DNA of 16,464 bases from DATBHW01 sp046704085 (GTDB lineage: Bacteria; Chloroflexota; Ktedonobacteria; Ktedonobacterales; DATBGS01). The notes beneath the pieces were generated by a model. It worked only from the letters and a program-made list of their open reading frames with translations, made no database searches and was not told the origin of the DNA. A program made the position numbers and the translations under genes. The stretch lies in the NCBI GenBank assembly GCA_046704085.1, contig JBJKSJ010000163.1, forward strand, positions 1 through 16,464, read 5' to 3'. Each line of letters opens with the position of its first letter. The stretch's first letter is position 1. This document shows, piece by piece, positions 7,588 through 15,206 of this stretch.

Positions 7588-8157
7588 TCAGGTGTTATCG
7601 ATCCCTAAGCCGCCGTGCTGCTCCAGGATGGCGCGCGCGAGGGCCACCTCTGGCCCCTGGTTGTTTCCGGTGAAGAGCATGCCGATGGCTACCTGCTTCT
7701 TCAGCTTCTCGATCTGACCGCGCCACTTCTTCCATTCCAGCGATCCCAGCGCGAGACCGCCGATAGCTCCGGCGCCGCCGAGAATGAGCATCCAGTACCA
7801 GACGGGACCAATATTTGGCGCGTTGAGGAATAGAGCGACTAGCCAGCCTATGGTTGCACCAGCCACTGCACCGACGACAAACTCGACACAGATGATAATC
7901 CAGTGGGCAATGACAGCATCAGTCACGAGTTCATCAGGCGAGAACTTGATCTGCCCATCGAATGATACCTGCCCACTGCTTAAGCCTGACTGCTCTGGCA
8001 GGAGCAAGAGCGCCTGTTCGGGGCCAAAGCCTGCGGCGCGCAGTTCCGCCAGCGCCTCGCGCGCCTGGATGTCTTCTGTGAAGGTGACGATCATGTCAAA
8101 GTGGCCCCGGGTCACATTCTCTTTGCCAGATGAGAACTGCTGCCTTACATCATTCAT
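7588..8157 (-). CDS. Two-helix membrane protein with general-stress-protein-like (YflT/DUF1269-type) ends
   Basis: A 189-residue protein. The N-terminal part (about 20-52) has the pattern MIVTFTEDIQAREALAELR, then AAGFGPEQALLLL, typical of small ferredoxin-like domains in general stress proteins such as YflT/17M. Two hydrophobic segments follow (about 84-112 and 118-140, Gly-rich), then a basic stretch EWKKWRGQIEKLKKQ. A second short alpha/beta half follows (GMLFTGNNQGPEVALARAILEQHG). This split-domain layout around a Gly-rich membrane hairpin is common in membrane proteins of this stress-related type. The ATG at 8157 is chosen because GGGAGAG lies just upstream; the frame extends to 8223 without a better start. 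It lies downstream of the cysteine desulfurase on the same strand but 165 nt away, so it is not clearly in one operon. Its function is unknown. Confidence 0.6.
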   Translation of the reverse strand: MNDVRQQFSSGKENVTRGHFDMIVTFTEDIQAREALAELRAAGFGPEQALLLLPEQSGLSSGQVSFDGQIKFSPDELVTDAVIAHWIIICVEFVVGAVAGATIGWLVALFLNAPNIGPVWYWMLILGGAGAIGGLALGSLEWKKWRGQIEKLKKQVAIGMLFTGNNQGPEVALARAILEQHGGLGIDNT

Positions 8158-8322
8158 ATAGGACTCTCCCTGCCTCTCCGGTGGCTGGACTCTCGAAGAA
8201 AGGCTTTGCAACTGGTGGGCCACGCAGCTTTCAACGGCGATATAAAGCCCAGAGTGATTCGTGGCCCTTCATTGCAGAAAATCTGCCAGGATTCCTGGTG
8301 AGGCAGGTCGCTATTGAGGCGC

Positions 8323-9495
8323 CTAGCCTGCTACGGGGAGCGGGGAGAGCGAGCGTAGCTGCTCGATGATGCCAGGGAGCGCCTGGGTGATGCTATCGAC
8401 ATCCTCCTGGGTGTTTTCTTTGCCGAGGGTGAGCCGTAGGCTGCCGTGCGCCAGTTCCGTCGGGATGCCCATTGCCAGCAGGACGTGCGAGGGGTCCAGC
8501 GAGGCTGAGGTACAGGCGGAGCCGCTTGAGGCGGCGAAGCCCAGCAGATCGAGGTTCAGCAGGACGGATTCGCCCTCGATACGCTCGAAGCAGAAGCTGG
8601 CGTTATTGGGCAGGCGCTCAGTAGGATGGCCGGTCAGATGCGCGCCTGGAATGGTGCCCAGACGCTTGATCAACTGATCACGCAGGGCGCACAGGCGGGC
8701 GTTGGTTGTTTCCAGTTCTGCATAAGCCAGGCGCAGCGCCTCACCCGCGCCGACGATGCCGGGTACGTTCTCGGTGCCTGCGCGGCGGTTGCGCTCCTGC
8801 GAGCCGCCCTGCATCTGGGACAGGATGCGCGTGCCCTGGCGGAGATAGAGGATGCCTACGCCCTTTGGGCCATAGAACTTGTGCGCGGAGAGCGAGAGCA
8901 GGTCCACGCCCAGCCGGTTGACATCAAGGTCGAGCGCGCCGCCCGCCTGCACAGCGTCGGTATGGAAGGGGACGCGCCGCGCCCGGCATATCTGGCTGAT
9001 ATCGCTGATCGGCTGGATCGTGCCGACCTCGTTGTTGACATACATGATCGAGACGAGGATCGTTCGGTCGGTAATGGCGCGCGCGACATCGGCGGGATCG
9101 ACGCGGCCATAGGAATCGACAGGCAGATAGGTGATCTCATAGCCGAACTTTTCGAGATACTGGCAGGTATGCAGGACGGCGTGATGCTCTATGGCTGAGG
9201 TGATGATGTGGGTGCCCTTTTTCTGGCTGGCCTGCGCTACGCCCTTGATCGCCAGATTGTCGCTCTCAGAGCCGCATCCAGTGAAGATCAGTTCGGTGGG
9301 GCGACAGCCCAGGATGGCTGCAATCTGCTCGCGCGCCTCATCGAGCGCCTTGTGCGCGGCGCGGCCCAGCGCGTAGATGCTGCTGGCGTTGCCATAGCTC
9401 TCTGAGAAATAGGGCAGCTTGGCCTCGACGACGCGCGGGTCCGTCGGGGTCGTGGCAGCATGGTCCAGATAGATCACGCGGTCTGAAGTGGTCAT
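8323..9495 (-). CDS. Cysteine desulfurase (NifS/IscS family, class V aminotransferase)
   Basis: A 390-residue PLP enzyme that removes sulfur from L-cysteine as an enzyme persulfide for Fe-S clusters and other thio-cofactors. Landmarks: DHAATTP (11-17), FTGCGSESDN (71-80), the cofactor-stacking region AIEHHAV (101-107), HTDAVQAGG (178-186, with Asp180 and Gln183) and SAHKFYGPKG, where Lys206 forms the Schiff base. The catalytic cysteine is Cys328 in SSGSACTS, on the long flexible loop typical of group I (NifS/IscS) rather than SufS enzymes. The ATG at 9495 begins at the usual place for the family (VIYLDHAATTP soon after); the open frame to 9669 is not family-like, and the promoter at 9641-9669 lies inside it, which excludes it. 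The ribosome site is weak (AGAAAG region). No iscU, mnmA or isc/suf genes are adjacent. Confidence 0.93.
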   Translation of the reverse strand: MTTSDRVIYLDHAATTPTDPRVVEAKLPYFSESYGNASSIYALGRAAHKALDEAREQIAAILGCRPTELIFTGCGSESDNLAIKGVAQASQKKGTHIITSAIEHHAVLHTCQYLEKFGYEITYLPVDSYGRVDPADVARAITDRTILVSIMYVNNEVGTIQPISDISQICRARRVPFHTDAVQAGGALDLDVNRLGVDLLSLSAHKFYGPKGVGILYLRQGTRILSQMQGGSQERNRRAGTENVPGIVGAGEALRLAYAELETTNARLCALRDQLIKRLGTIPGAHLTGHPTERLPNNASFCFERIEGESVLLNLDLLGFAASSGSACTSASLDPSHVLLAMGIPTELAHGSLRLTLGKENTQEDVDSITQALPGIIEQLRSLSPLPVAG

Positions 9496-9640
9496 AATGG
9501 ACGCTTCTTTCTCTCTCTCGCTCAAATGCCTGGTAACGCCTGGCGCCAAACATCGGGGGTCATCAGGCGCGTCGCCGTTCCTGGTGCAAACAGCGCGCGG
9601 TCGGGGGGCGCAAAACGTTTCTGCTCTTCTTACTTTAAAA

Positions 9641-9669
9641 AGTATAGCATGAGGCGCGGGGGGCGTCAA
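9641..9669 (-). promoter_or_regulatory. Promoter of the cysteine desulfurase gene
   Basis: On the minus strand: -35 TTGACG (9664-9669), a 17-nt spacer, and -10 TATACT (9641-9646), both 5/6 matches with optimal spacing. Transcription would start near 9634, giving a leader of about 140 nt before the ATG at 9495. The layout is the same as the promoter at 2792-2820. Confidence 0.7.
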
Positions 9670-9772
9670 AGGGAGCGAGGCGGCCTGTATTGCCTGGTGG
9701 TTGGCCGACGCTTCGATGTGGTTTAATGGCAGTTGTTCTGTGCCATGAGCCTATTGAATAGGAGAAAAGCTG

Positions 9773-10015
9773 ATGAACGACAGCGAGATTTTCGCGCATA
9801 TCAATCAACTGGTGGAAGAAGAACACGAGCTGCTGCAACTGGCGGAGCAAGGCGGCCTGGATGATGAGCAGCATGCCCGCATGAAGGAGTTGGAGGTCAA
9901 CCTGGATCAGTGCTGGGATCTCCTGCGCCAGCGCCGCGCGCGTCGGCAGGCCGGGCAGAATCCGAACGACGCCAATGTGCGCGACGCGGCGATTGTAGAA
10001 CACTATCAGCAGTGA
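9773..10015 (+). CDS. DUF2630 family small protein
   Basis: An 80-residue acidic helical protein. The pattern INQLVEEEHELL, then MKELEVNLDQCWDLLRQRRA and a C-terminal tail with VRDAAIVEHYQQ, matches DUF2630, a family of short bacterial proteins of unknown function found mainly in Actinobacteria and Chloroflexota. It is probably a two-helix hairpin with coiled-coil character. The ATG at 9773 has GGAG 8 nt upstream. The gene points away from the cysteine desulfurase and converges with the NB-ARC regulator, whose stop is about 30 bp past its own. No function can be assigned. Confidence 0.85.
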   Translation: MNDSEIFAHINQLVEEEHELLQLAEQGGLDDEQHARMKELEVNLDQCWDLLRQRRARRQAGQNPNDANVRDAAIVEHYQQ

Positions 10016-10037
10016 CAACTTTCCACTGCTAAAGCAG
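10008..10037. repeat. Overlapping short inverted repeats between convergent genes
   Basis: AGCAGTG/CACTGCT (10008-10014 and 10024-10030) and CTGCT-aa-AGCAG (10026-10037) share a segment, so only one hairpin can form at a time. They span the 31-nt gap between the DUF2630 and NB-ARC genes, where a terminator for both would be expected. There is no T-tract, so termination by these is doubtful. Confidence 0.3.
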
Positions 10038-10046
10038 GGAACACGA

Positions 10047-12638
10047 TTAACCGTCTCCGGGGATGGTTTGGAGCCAGGTCTTTACAGGGTCTTTCAGGCG
10101 GTGGCCCATCGCCTCGAAGAGGCTGAGGCTTTCCTGGCCCTGACGCTGCGCTGTGGCAGTCTCGCCACGAGCGGCAGCCACCCGCGCCAGCCCGTAGAGT
10201 GCGGAGGCGACGACTTCCTGGTTGCCTTTGGAGGAAATCGTTCTGGCTTCCTCAAAGGCGGCGAAGGCGTCATCAAGCTGACGCTGCTTCAAGGCGAGGT
10301 CGCCGCATTCGAGCAGAATGGCGCCGAGGAGCCAGGTGTCGCCGACCTGGCGCGCGATCTGTAAGGCTTCTTGCAGATAACTTGCTGCCTGTTCATTCCG
10401 GCTTTGCAGGATCGCCATGTCGCCAAGCGAACCCAGATCGACGCTAATGAGTTTGGCATCGCCGAGCTGGCGGGCAACCTCAAGCGCTTCGACAAAATAG
10501 GCTTCGGCTTTGGCATATTCGCCCTGCTCCTCCGCAGCGCTGCCCAGGTTGGTCAAGATCGGGCTGATCGCACTGAGGAAGCCGAGGTCGCGGGCCAGCG
10601 CCAGGGCTTCCTGCCCGTAGGTTTCTCCCGCCGCATAGTCGCCGCGCTGGAGTGCAAGAGAACAGAGATTGGCAAAGAGTTGCGTCATTTCGTGGCGATC
10701 ATTGATGCTGCGGGCCAGCGTCAGCGCCTCCGCATAATAGGAGAGGGCAGCGCCGGAGTGCCCTTTGTCGCTGAGGAGGTTGCCCAGGTTTGACAGCACG
10801 TTGCTGGTCAATTTCGGGTCATTGGCCTGGCGCGCCAGGGAGAGGCTTTCCTGGAGAGCGGTTTCGGCTGCCTCATGGGATCCGCTAAAGCGCGCAAGAA
10901 TGCCCAACATGAGCAAGATTTCGCTGAGCAGCCGGGGATCGCCAAGGAGGCTGGCGTGTTCGTGCGCCTCCTGCACGCAGTGCTGCGCCGGGGCGTATTT
11001 GCCCTGCTTATACAGGGCTTTGCCTTGATGGAGCAGAGCTGTCGCTAAGAGGGTGTCATCCTTCACCTGGCGGGCAGCCTCTACTGCCTGCTCGATATAG
11101 CGGCCAGCTTCCTGGGCGTGGAGACCCCTGGTGAAGAGGAAATTGAAAAAAGCGTTGGCGCCGCGCGCAAAGAGTTCTGGCTGGTCGGCGCTGGCAGCAT
11201 CCAGGGCGGCAAAGATGTTGAGTATCTCCTGGTTGAGCAGGTCAGAGTCCCTTTCGTGCTGCTCCACATACAAGACAAAGTAGCCCGCCAGGCGTGTGTA
11301 GACGCCTGGCTCGTGCAGATGCGCGCGCGCATAATCGGCAATGGTCTGGTGCAGGGTGTAGCGTCCTGGTCCAAAACTTTCCAGGAGGCCAGTATCGCTC
11401 AAGGCGTCCAGCGCCTCGACCGGCTCCTGGCAGACGGCCAGCGCGGCCTCTTCGGAAAAGCTGTTGGGTTTGGCCGGAAAGACGGAGATGGCGCGCAGGG
11501 CAGCCCGCGCTGATGACGATAGCTGCTGCTCGCTGACGGCAATGACCGTTTGGAGGGAGATGAGTGTGCCCTCTGGGAGACCTGGCGAGCGTTCCAGCAG
11601 GGATTGGGGTCCGGCGAGGCGCAGGCGTTCTTCGGCGATGCGCAGCCGATCAATGGCGGCGTGCAGACGGCGCGGCTGTCCACTATAGGTTTGCAGGCGC
11701 AGATAGTTGCCCATCAGGGTGAGGGCCAGGGGCAGCCCGCCAACGGATTGGACCAGGCTCTGGGCGATTTTGGGTTCATCGGTGACGACCTGCGGCGCAA
11801 GCCTGGCGAGCAGGCGCACGCCGTCGTGATCGTCCAGTTCCTTGACCTGCGTGGCGCCGCTCCCGGCAAGCTGAAGCGCCAGGGCAGGGAAGCGGGTTGT
11901 GATAAGATAGGCGCAGCCTGGCCCGCCCACTTTGAAGGCGAGCGCCTGCTCGATCTCCCAGGCGTCATCGATCACCAGAAGCATCCGACGGGGGCCAATG
12001 AAGGCGCGAATCCGCCGTATCCATGCCTCCGGGCTGCGGAGCTTCTGGCGCTCGCTTTCCGGCACGCCCAGCAGCGAGCCCCAGTGGCTCAGCAGGCCAG
12101 TGATGTCCGGTTGAGGGCCAAGCCCGGCCCAGAGGAGGCCACCCTGAAAGTGCTGCTGGATGGCTTGATCGTGCATGAGCGCCACAGCCAGTGTCGTTTT
12201 GCCCACGCCAGGCAGTCCATAGAGCGCGACCAGACCAGGCTCAGTCTCGACACACAGGTAGGCGCGTAATTGGGAAAGCAACTGATCCCGCCCAATCAGG
12301 TCTTCAGAGTGGACCAGGAGGGGAGGGATGGCTGGATCATGCACGATGGCTGGAGCAGGCGCGCCAGTGTCTGGTGGAGGCGTTGCGGGGGCGTCAGCCG
12401 CCTCCTCGCGCTTCTCAGGCGCCTCTGGCAGCAGCCCCAAGGCTCTGGCATCCAGCCCAAAGAGCGTACAAAGCTTGCTGCGGTAGTAGGGGCTGGGCGA
12501 GGCCGTGCCGCGCTCCCAGCGGCTGAGGTAGTAGTGATCGGCTCCAATCTGCTCGGCCACATATTTTTGTGACCAGCCACGCAGTTCACGCGCTGCCTTG
12601 AGGCGCTGATTTGGAACGGCTTGTGCTGCTTTCTTCAT
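10047..12638 (-). CDS. XRE-HTH / NB-ARC ATPase / TPR multidomain regulator (STAND family)
   Basis: An 863-residue protein in three parts. Residues 11-66 form an XRE-type helix-turn-helix (QRLKAARELRGWSQKYVAEQ, with HYYLSRWERGTASP). A Pro/Ala-rich linker follows. The NB-ARC ATPase (about 110-320) has a P-loop GLPGVGKTT (141-149), a Walker B LLVIDDAW (220-227), the sensor-like YLITTRFP (244-251) and GGLPLAL (300-306). A winged-helix-like segment (about 394-441) comes next. Then eight TPR repeats of exactly 40 residues run from about 531 to 849. Such STAND proteins are ATP-switched signalling hubs in which the TPR superhelix senses a ligand or partner and the HTH binds DNA. The ATG at 12638 has an AGGGGAAG site upstream. 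The gene diverges from the SnoaL-like gene. It is not obviously a defence gene, though NB-ARC/TPR architecture also occurs in antiphage proteins. Confidence 0.9.
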   Translation of the reverse strand: MKKAAQAVPNQRLKAARELRGWSQKYVAEQIGADHYYLSRWERGTASPSPYYRSKLCTLFGLDARALGLLPEAPEKREEAADAPATPPPDTGAPAPAIVHDPAIPPLLVHSEDLIGRDQLLSQLRAYLCVETEPGLVALYGLPGVGKTTLAVALMHDQAIQQHFQGGLLWAGLGPQPDITGLLSHWGSLLGVPESERQKLRSPEAWIRRIRAFIGPRRMLLVIDDAWEIEQALAFKVGGPGCAYLITTRFPALALQLAGSGATQVKELDDHDGVRLLARLAPQVVTDEPKIAQSLVQSVGGLPLALTLMGNYLRLQTYSGQPRRLHAAIDRLRIAEERLRLAGPQSLLERSPGLPEGTLISLQTVIAVSEQQLSSSARAALRAISVFPAKPNSFSEEAALAVCQEPVEALDALSDTGLLESFGPGRYTLHQTIADYARAHLHEPGVYTRLAGYFVLYVEQHERDSDLLNQEILNIFAALDAASADQPELFARGANAFFNFLFTRGLHAQEAGRYIEQAVEAARQVKDDTLLATALLHQGKALYKQGKYAPAQHCVQEAHEHASLLGDPRLLSEILLMLGILARFSGSHEAAETALQESLSLARQANDPKLTSNVLSNLGNLLSDKGHSGAALSYYAEALTLARSINDRHEMTQLFANLCSLALQRGDYAAGETYGQEALALARDLGFLSAISPILTNLGSAAEEQGEYAKAEAYFVEALEVARQLGDAKLISVDLGSLGDMAILQSRNEQAASYLQEALQIARQVGDTWLLGAILLECGDLALKQRQLDDAFAAFEEARTISSKGNQEVVASALYGLARVAAARGETATAQRQGQESLSLFEAMGHRLKDPVKTWLQTIPGDG
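10092..11048 (-). repeat. Eight in-register 40-residue TPR units encoded within the NB-ARC gene
   Basis: Eight tandem protein-level repeats of 40 residues with no insertion or deletion between them. The recurring pattern is L-x-N-L-G-x-x-A-x-x-x-G-x-y-x-x-A-x-x-Y-x-x-A-L-x-L-A-R-x-x-x-D; examples are NLGNLLSDKGHSGAALSYYA and NLGSAAEEQGEYAKAEAYFV. The 40-residue length fits the long TPR subtype found in MalT- and AfsR-like regulators. The DNA copies are diverged, so this is an old expansion. Confidence 0.8.
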
Positions 12639-12874
12639 GGCTACTTCCCCTCGCCACGCATCCTGCTCGTTGATACACCGCTAGCCGCTTGAAAGATCAC
12701 TTGACGAAGATACTACCACAGTCTGCAAGAGGCAAGATCAGCAAAATTGCCTAGAAGATGATAAGTGGATGCTATTTGGGAAACGACGCTACTCCTGCAT
12801 ACTTGTTCACGGGAGATCAGATGAACGCGGCGCGCTCACACGAGCGCGCCCAGAGTCCAGAAAGGAGAACATCT

Positions 12875-13297
12875 ATGTCTGAACAGAACAAGGCAGCCTT
12901 CCGGGCGATTCCTGAGAAGCTGATCAACACGGGCGACTTCTCTACTGCTGATCAGTATTTTGCCGCCAATTATGTCGATCACGATGCGCCTCCAGGGGCG
13001 CCTCCGGGACTCGCGGGCTTCCAAGCCTTCTTTTCGATGATGCGCGCAGCCTTCCCCGACCTTCATTACACCATCGAGGATCTCATCGCCGAGGGTGACA
13101 AAGTCGTGGGGCGCGCCACGGTGCGGGGCACGATGAAGGGCGATTTCGTGGGGATGAAGGCAACCGGGAAGACGGCGACCTGGACAGAGATTCATATTGG
13201 TCGGTATGCCAATGGCAGGCTGGTGGAACATTGGGCCACGATTGACCAGCTTGGAATGCTTCAGCAACTGGGTCTGGCCCCAACCTCAGGACAGTAA
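12875..13297 (+). CDS. SnoaL-like ester cyclase/polyketide cyclase family protein
   Basis: A 140-residue protein of the SnoaL-like NTF2-fold family (alpha+beta barrel). Features: a first helix region ending LINTGDFSTADQYFAANYVDH, then PPGLAGFQAFFSMMRAAFPDLHYTIEDLIAEGDKVVGRATVRG, here given as FPDLHYTIEDLIAEGDKVV, and the terminal TWTEIHIGRYANGRLVEHWA. Such proteins catalyse cyclisations or other small-molecule reactions, but most SnoaL-like members in bacteria have no known substrate. The ATG at 12875 is set by AAAGGAG at 12861-12867, 7 nt upstream; the frame extends further back to 12758 without support. The gene leads a rightward run of membrane-protein genes and diverges from the NB-ARC regulator. 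Confidence 0.85.
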   Translation: MSEQNKAAFRAIPEKLINTGDFSTADQYFAANYVDHDAPPGAPPGLAGFQAFFSMMRAAFPDLHYTIEDLIAEGDKVVGRATVRGTMKGDFVGMKATGKTATWTEIHIGRYANGRLVEHWATIDQLGMLQQLGLAPTSGQ

Positions 13298-13325
13298 GCG
13301 GCAGCTAGATGCTGCGCTCTTTCAT

Positions 13326-13355
13326 TGCGCCTGATCGCCCAGGTGATCAGGCGCA
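13326..13355 (+). repeat. Strong hairpin between the SnoaL-like gene and the next gene
   Basis: A perfect inverted repeat TGCGCCTGATC/GATCAGGCGCA (13326-13336 and 13345-13355) with an 8-base centre. It lies 28 bp past the SnoaL-like stop and just before the ribosome site of the next gene. No T-tract follows, so it may be an attenuator, an mRNA-stability element or a dyad protein site rather than a classical terminator. Confidence 0.55.
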
Positions 13356-13377
13356 GCACCAGAGGAGGGCATTGCGC

Positions 13378-13672
13378 ATGGTACAGACCCCAGTGAGCGA
13401 AAAAACCGAGCAAGTGGTGACGTTGAGCGGCCTGGAGCGGCTGCTGCTGGTGATACCGGCGATTGCCGGGTTTGTCTTTGGGCTGGGGCCGCTGCTGGCG
13501 GCCAGACTCTTCGTGCAGATCATCGGCTATAGGGGCGCTGACAATGACCTCTTCATGTACTGGCTGGCTGGAGCAGCCACGCTAGGGCATGGCACTTCTG
13601 GTGGGCACGCTGATTGGCCTGCTGCGCGCCTGGCCGCAGGCCACGCCTGCGACGACGAGTGTCCCTGTGTAG
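13378..13672 (+). pseudogene. Small membrane protein gene with a probable frameshift
   Basis: The ATG at 13378 has a strong ribosome site AGGAGGG (13363-13369, 8 nt). The first about 70 residues look real: LSGLERLLLVIPAIAGFVFG, then LGPLLAARLFVQIIGYRG and DLFMYWLAGAATLG, membrane-type sequence seen in Chloroflexota. After about 13587 the same frame gives a hydrophilic His/Cys-rich tail to 13695. The +1 frame instead gives MALLVGTLIGLLRAWPQ, a membrane helix continuing naturally from AATLG, ending at TAG 13670-13672. A one-base insertion near 13588, or a two-base deletion, explains this. The C-terminus still looks short. If the gene is functional as read, it spans 13378-13695 (105 residues). 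A sequencing error is also possible. Confidence 0.55.
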
Positions 13673-13711
13673 CTTGTTCCATCCTGACAGTTTAGAAGAG
13701 GAGTCATGCTG

Positions 13712-14446
13712 ATGAGCAGTCATTCATCCCTGGCGACTGAGCCGACCACGCAGCAGGCGCGGAAACTCAGCGATCAGTCGTTTCTCTGGTTTGGCGGGCT
13801 GGCCGGCATTCTGCTGGCGGTGACCTCCTGGACCTCGGTGGCAGAATACTATGCCCTCGTGCCCACCGCCCAGCAGTTGCCAGTCGCCGATGTGAACGCC
13901 TATCTGGTTTCGCTGCATGCGAACCCGACGGGCACGCTGATCTTCAATGGGCTGTACGCGCTGCTGGCCTTCTTGGCGCTGATCGGTATTATCGCCAGCT
14001 ACTATCGCGTCCGCGAGGCCGGGGAAGCCTGGACGTTTTTTGCGACCATTGTCGGCGCCGTCGCGGCTGTGGGCACGATTGCCAATGGCCTCTATCAACT
14101 GGCGAACCTGAAGTACCTCGGATCGCTCGCTGCGTCCAATCCGCCGGATACTCTTGTGACCACGTTGTTTAACGCGCAGCCTGCCACGAATCCGTTTGGC
14201 GTGATGACCTTCGCGCTGACGGGGGTCTGGTTCCTGGTGGTGGCAATATTGATGCTGCGCACAACTTTGCCAAAGCTGCTGGCCGTGCTGGGCTTTGTGG
14301 CGGTGGCCGATCTGGCGTTTGGCTTCGTCACCGCGCTTGCAGGCAGCGCCACTTTGCCGGTCTACGCAGCAGTGATTGCTGGTGGGGTCGGCGGGCCGAT
14401 TTTCTGGCTCTGGTATGGCATTCTGCTGCTGCGGTACAAGGCATAA
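13712..14446 (+). CDS. Six-helix hypothetical membrane protein (paralogue A)
   Basis: A 244-residue protein with about six hydrophobic segments, after a polar N-terminus of about 25 residues. Segments include FLWFGGLAGILLAVTSW, LIFNGLYALLAFLALIGII, FFATIVGAVAAVGTIANGLY, GVMTFALTGVWFLVVAILML and the terminal GGPIFWLWYGILLLRYKA. It closely parallels the next gene in helix order and motifs. I recognise no named family with confidence; it resembles general DUF4386-like membrane proteins, unproven. The ATG at 13712 is preferred because AGAGGAG (13697-13703) lies 8 nt upstream; the ATG at 13706 is only 2 nt from it. The gene lies in the same rightward run as the SnoaL-like gene. Confidence 0.75.
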   Translation: MSSHSSLATEPTTQQARKLSDQSFLWFGGLAGILLAVTSWTSVAEYYALVPTAQQLPVADVNAYLVSLHANPTGTLIFNGLYALLAFLALIGIIASYYRVREAGEAWTFFATIVGAVAAVGTIANGLYQLANLKYLGSLAASNPPDTLVTTLFNAQPATNPFGVMTFALTGVWFLVVAILMLRTTLPKLLAVLGFVAVADLAFGFVTALAGSATLPVYAAVIAGGVGGPIFWLWYGILLLRYKA

Positions 14447-14459
14447 AGGGAGGCGCCTG

Positions 14460-15131
14460 ATGAAGACAAGCACATTTGAAAGCTTTGGTGGCCTGTGTGC
14501 CATGATCGCTGGTGTTGGCGGGCTGTGCTATTCAGTCTCTTTTGTGATCATCAGCAAGAGCGCGCCAGATGTCAGCAATATCCTCAGTCCCTTGTTTCTG
14601 CTTTTGGGCGGAATTCTCACTACTGCTGTGTTGCTCGCGCTGTATAACCGTTTGCGCGAGACAGAGGCAATCTTTGCGCTCTGGGCCGCGCTGCTCGGTG
14701 TGGTGGCGTCGCTGGGAACGGCTGCACACGGCGGCTATGATCTGGCGAACGCCATTAACCCGCCCGCACTCAGCGCCAGTTTCCAGACGGACCTCAACAC
14801 CTTGCCCAGCCAGGTCGATCCGCGCGGCCTGATGACCTTTGGCCTGACCGGCATCGCGCTGCTGATCATCGCGTGGCTGATCGTGCGCGGCGGGCAATTT
14901 CCGAAGGGGCTGGGCTATGTCACCTATCTCTTGTCCATCCTGCTCATCGTGGTGTATCTGGGGCGCTTGATTCTGCTGCAACCAACGAATCCGTTCTTGC
15001 TAGCCGCGGCGGCGCTCACCGGCTTTGTTGTCTCCCCGCTGTGGTATATCTGGCTGGGGGTGGTTCTCTGGCGGAGCGGGAACGCGCTGAAGAGCGCCGC
15101 ACCCGTGCGGACGGTTCCAGAAGCCCAATAA
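14460..15131 (+). CDS. Six-helix hypothetical membrane protein (paralogue B)
   Basis: A 223-residue protein with the same helix order as its neighbour: FGGLCAMIAGVGGLCYSVSF, LFLLLGGILTTAVLLALYNR, ALLGVVASLGTAAHGGYDLA, RGLMTFGLTGIALLIIAWLI and SPLWYIWLGVVLWR. Matching motifs in the two are YRVREAGEAW/NRLRETEAIF, GLYQLANL/GGYDLANAI and NPFGVMTFALTG/DPRGLMTFGLTG. This shows an old tandem duplication. The start at 14460 lies 13 bases after the previous stop, with AGGGAGG a few bases upstream, so the two are probably cotranscribed. The polar C-terminal tail is short. Its function is unknown. The next feature downstream is the palindrome at 15180-15228. Confidence 0.75.
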   Translation: MKTSTFESFGGLCAMIAGVGGLCYSVSFVIISKSAPDVSNILSPLFLLLGGILTTAVLLALYNRLRETEAIFALWAALLGVVASLGTAAHGGYDLANAINPPALSASFQTDLNTLPSQVDPRGLMTFGLTGIALLIIAWLIVRGGQFPKGLGYVTYLLSILLIVVYLGRLILLQPTNPFLLAAAALTGFVVSPLWYIWLGVVLWRSGNALKSAAPVRTVPEAQ

Positions 15132-15177
15132 TAGGGCGGTTGACCAGGGCATTCATGGCTGAGCAGCAATGGGGGGC

Positions 15178-15206
15178 TTGACGCCAGCGGCATCTATGTG
15201 TAGAAT
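15178..15206 (+). promoter_or_regulatory. Promoter of the phaQ-phaP-like operon, embedded in a palindrome
   Basis: -35 TTGACG (15178-15183), a 17-nt spacer and -10 TAGAAT (15201-15206), both 5/6 matches at optimal spacing. The start of transcription should be near 15213, inside the right arm of the palindrome. The -10 covers the exact centre of the repeat. The leader is then about 60 nt. Confidence 0.75.

Noticed and set aside
8323..9495. Cysteine desulfurase as part of a DNA phosphorothioation (Dnd) system
   Set aside because: No dndBCDE-type or sulfur-transfer genes are adjacent; a housekeeping NifS/IscS role fits better.
11550..12269. 239-codon plus-strand frame opposite the NB-ARC domain
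   Set aside because: It is a shadow of the NB-ARC coding sequence, with no ribosome site or family motif.
10047..12638. The NB-ARC/TPR protein as an antiphage (Avs-like) defence gene
   Set aside because: It has an N-terminal XRE DNA-binding domain rather than a nuclease or other effector, and no defence genes surround it, so a regulator is the simpler reading.
12701..12729. TTGACG at 12701-12706 as a promoter for the SnoaL-like gene
   Set aside because: The sequence 17-18 nt downstream (TGCAAG) is not a -10 element, so only half a promoter is present.
13724..14503. 259-codon minus-strand frame opposite the first membrane paralogue
   Set aside because: It mirrors the membrane-protein gene; the His/Gln/Arg-rich peptide is an antisense artefact.
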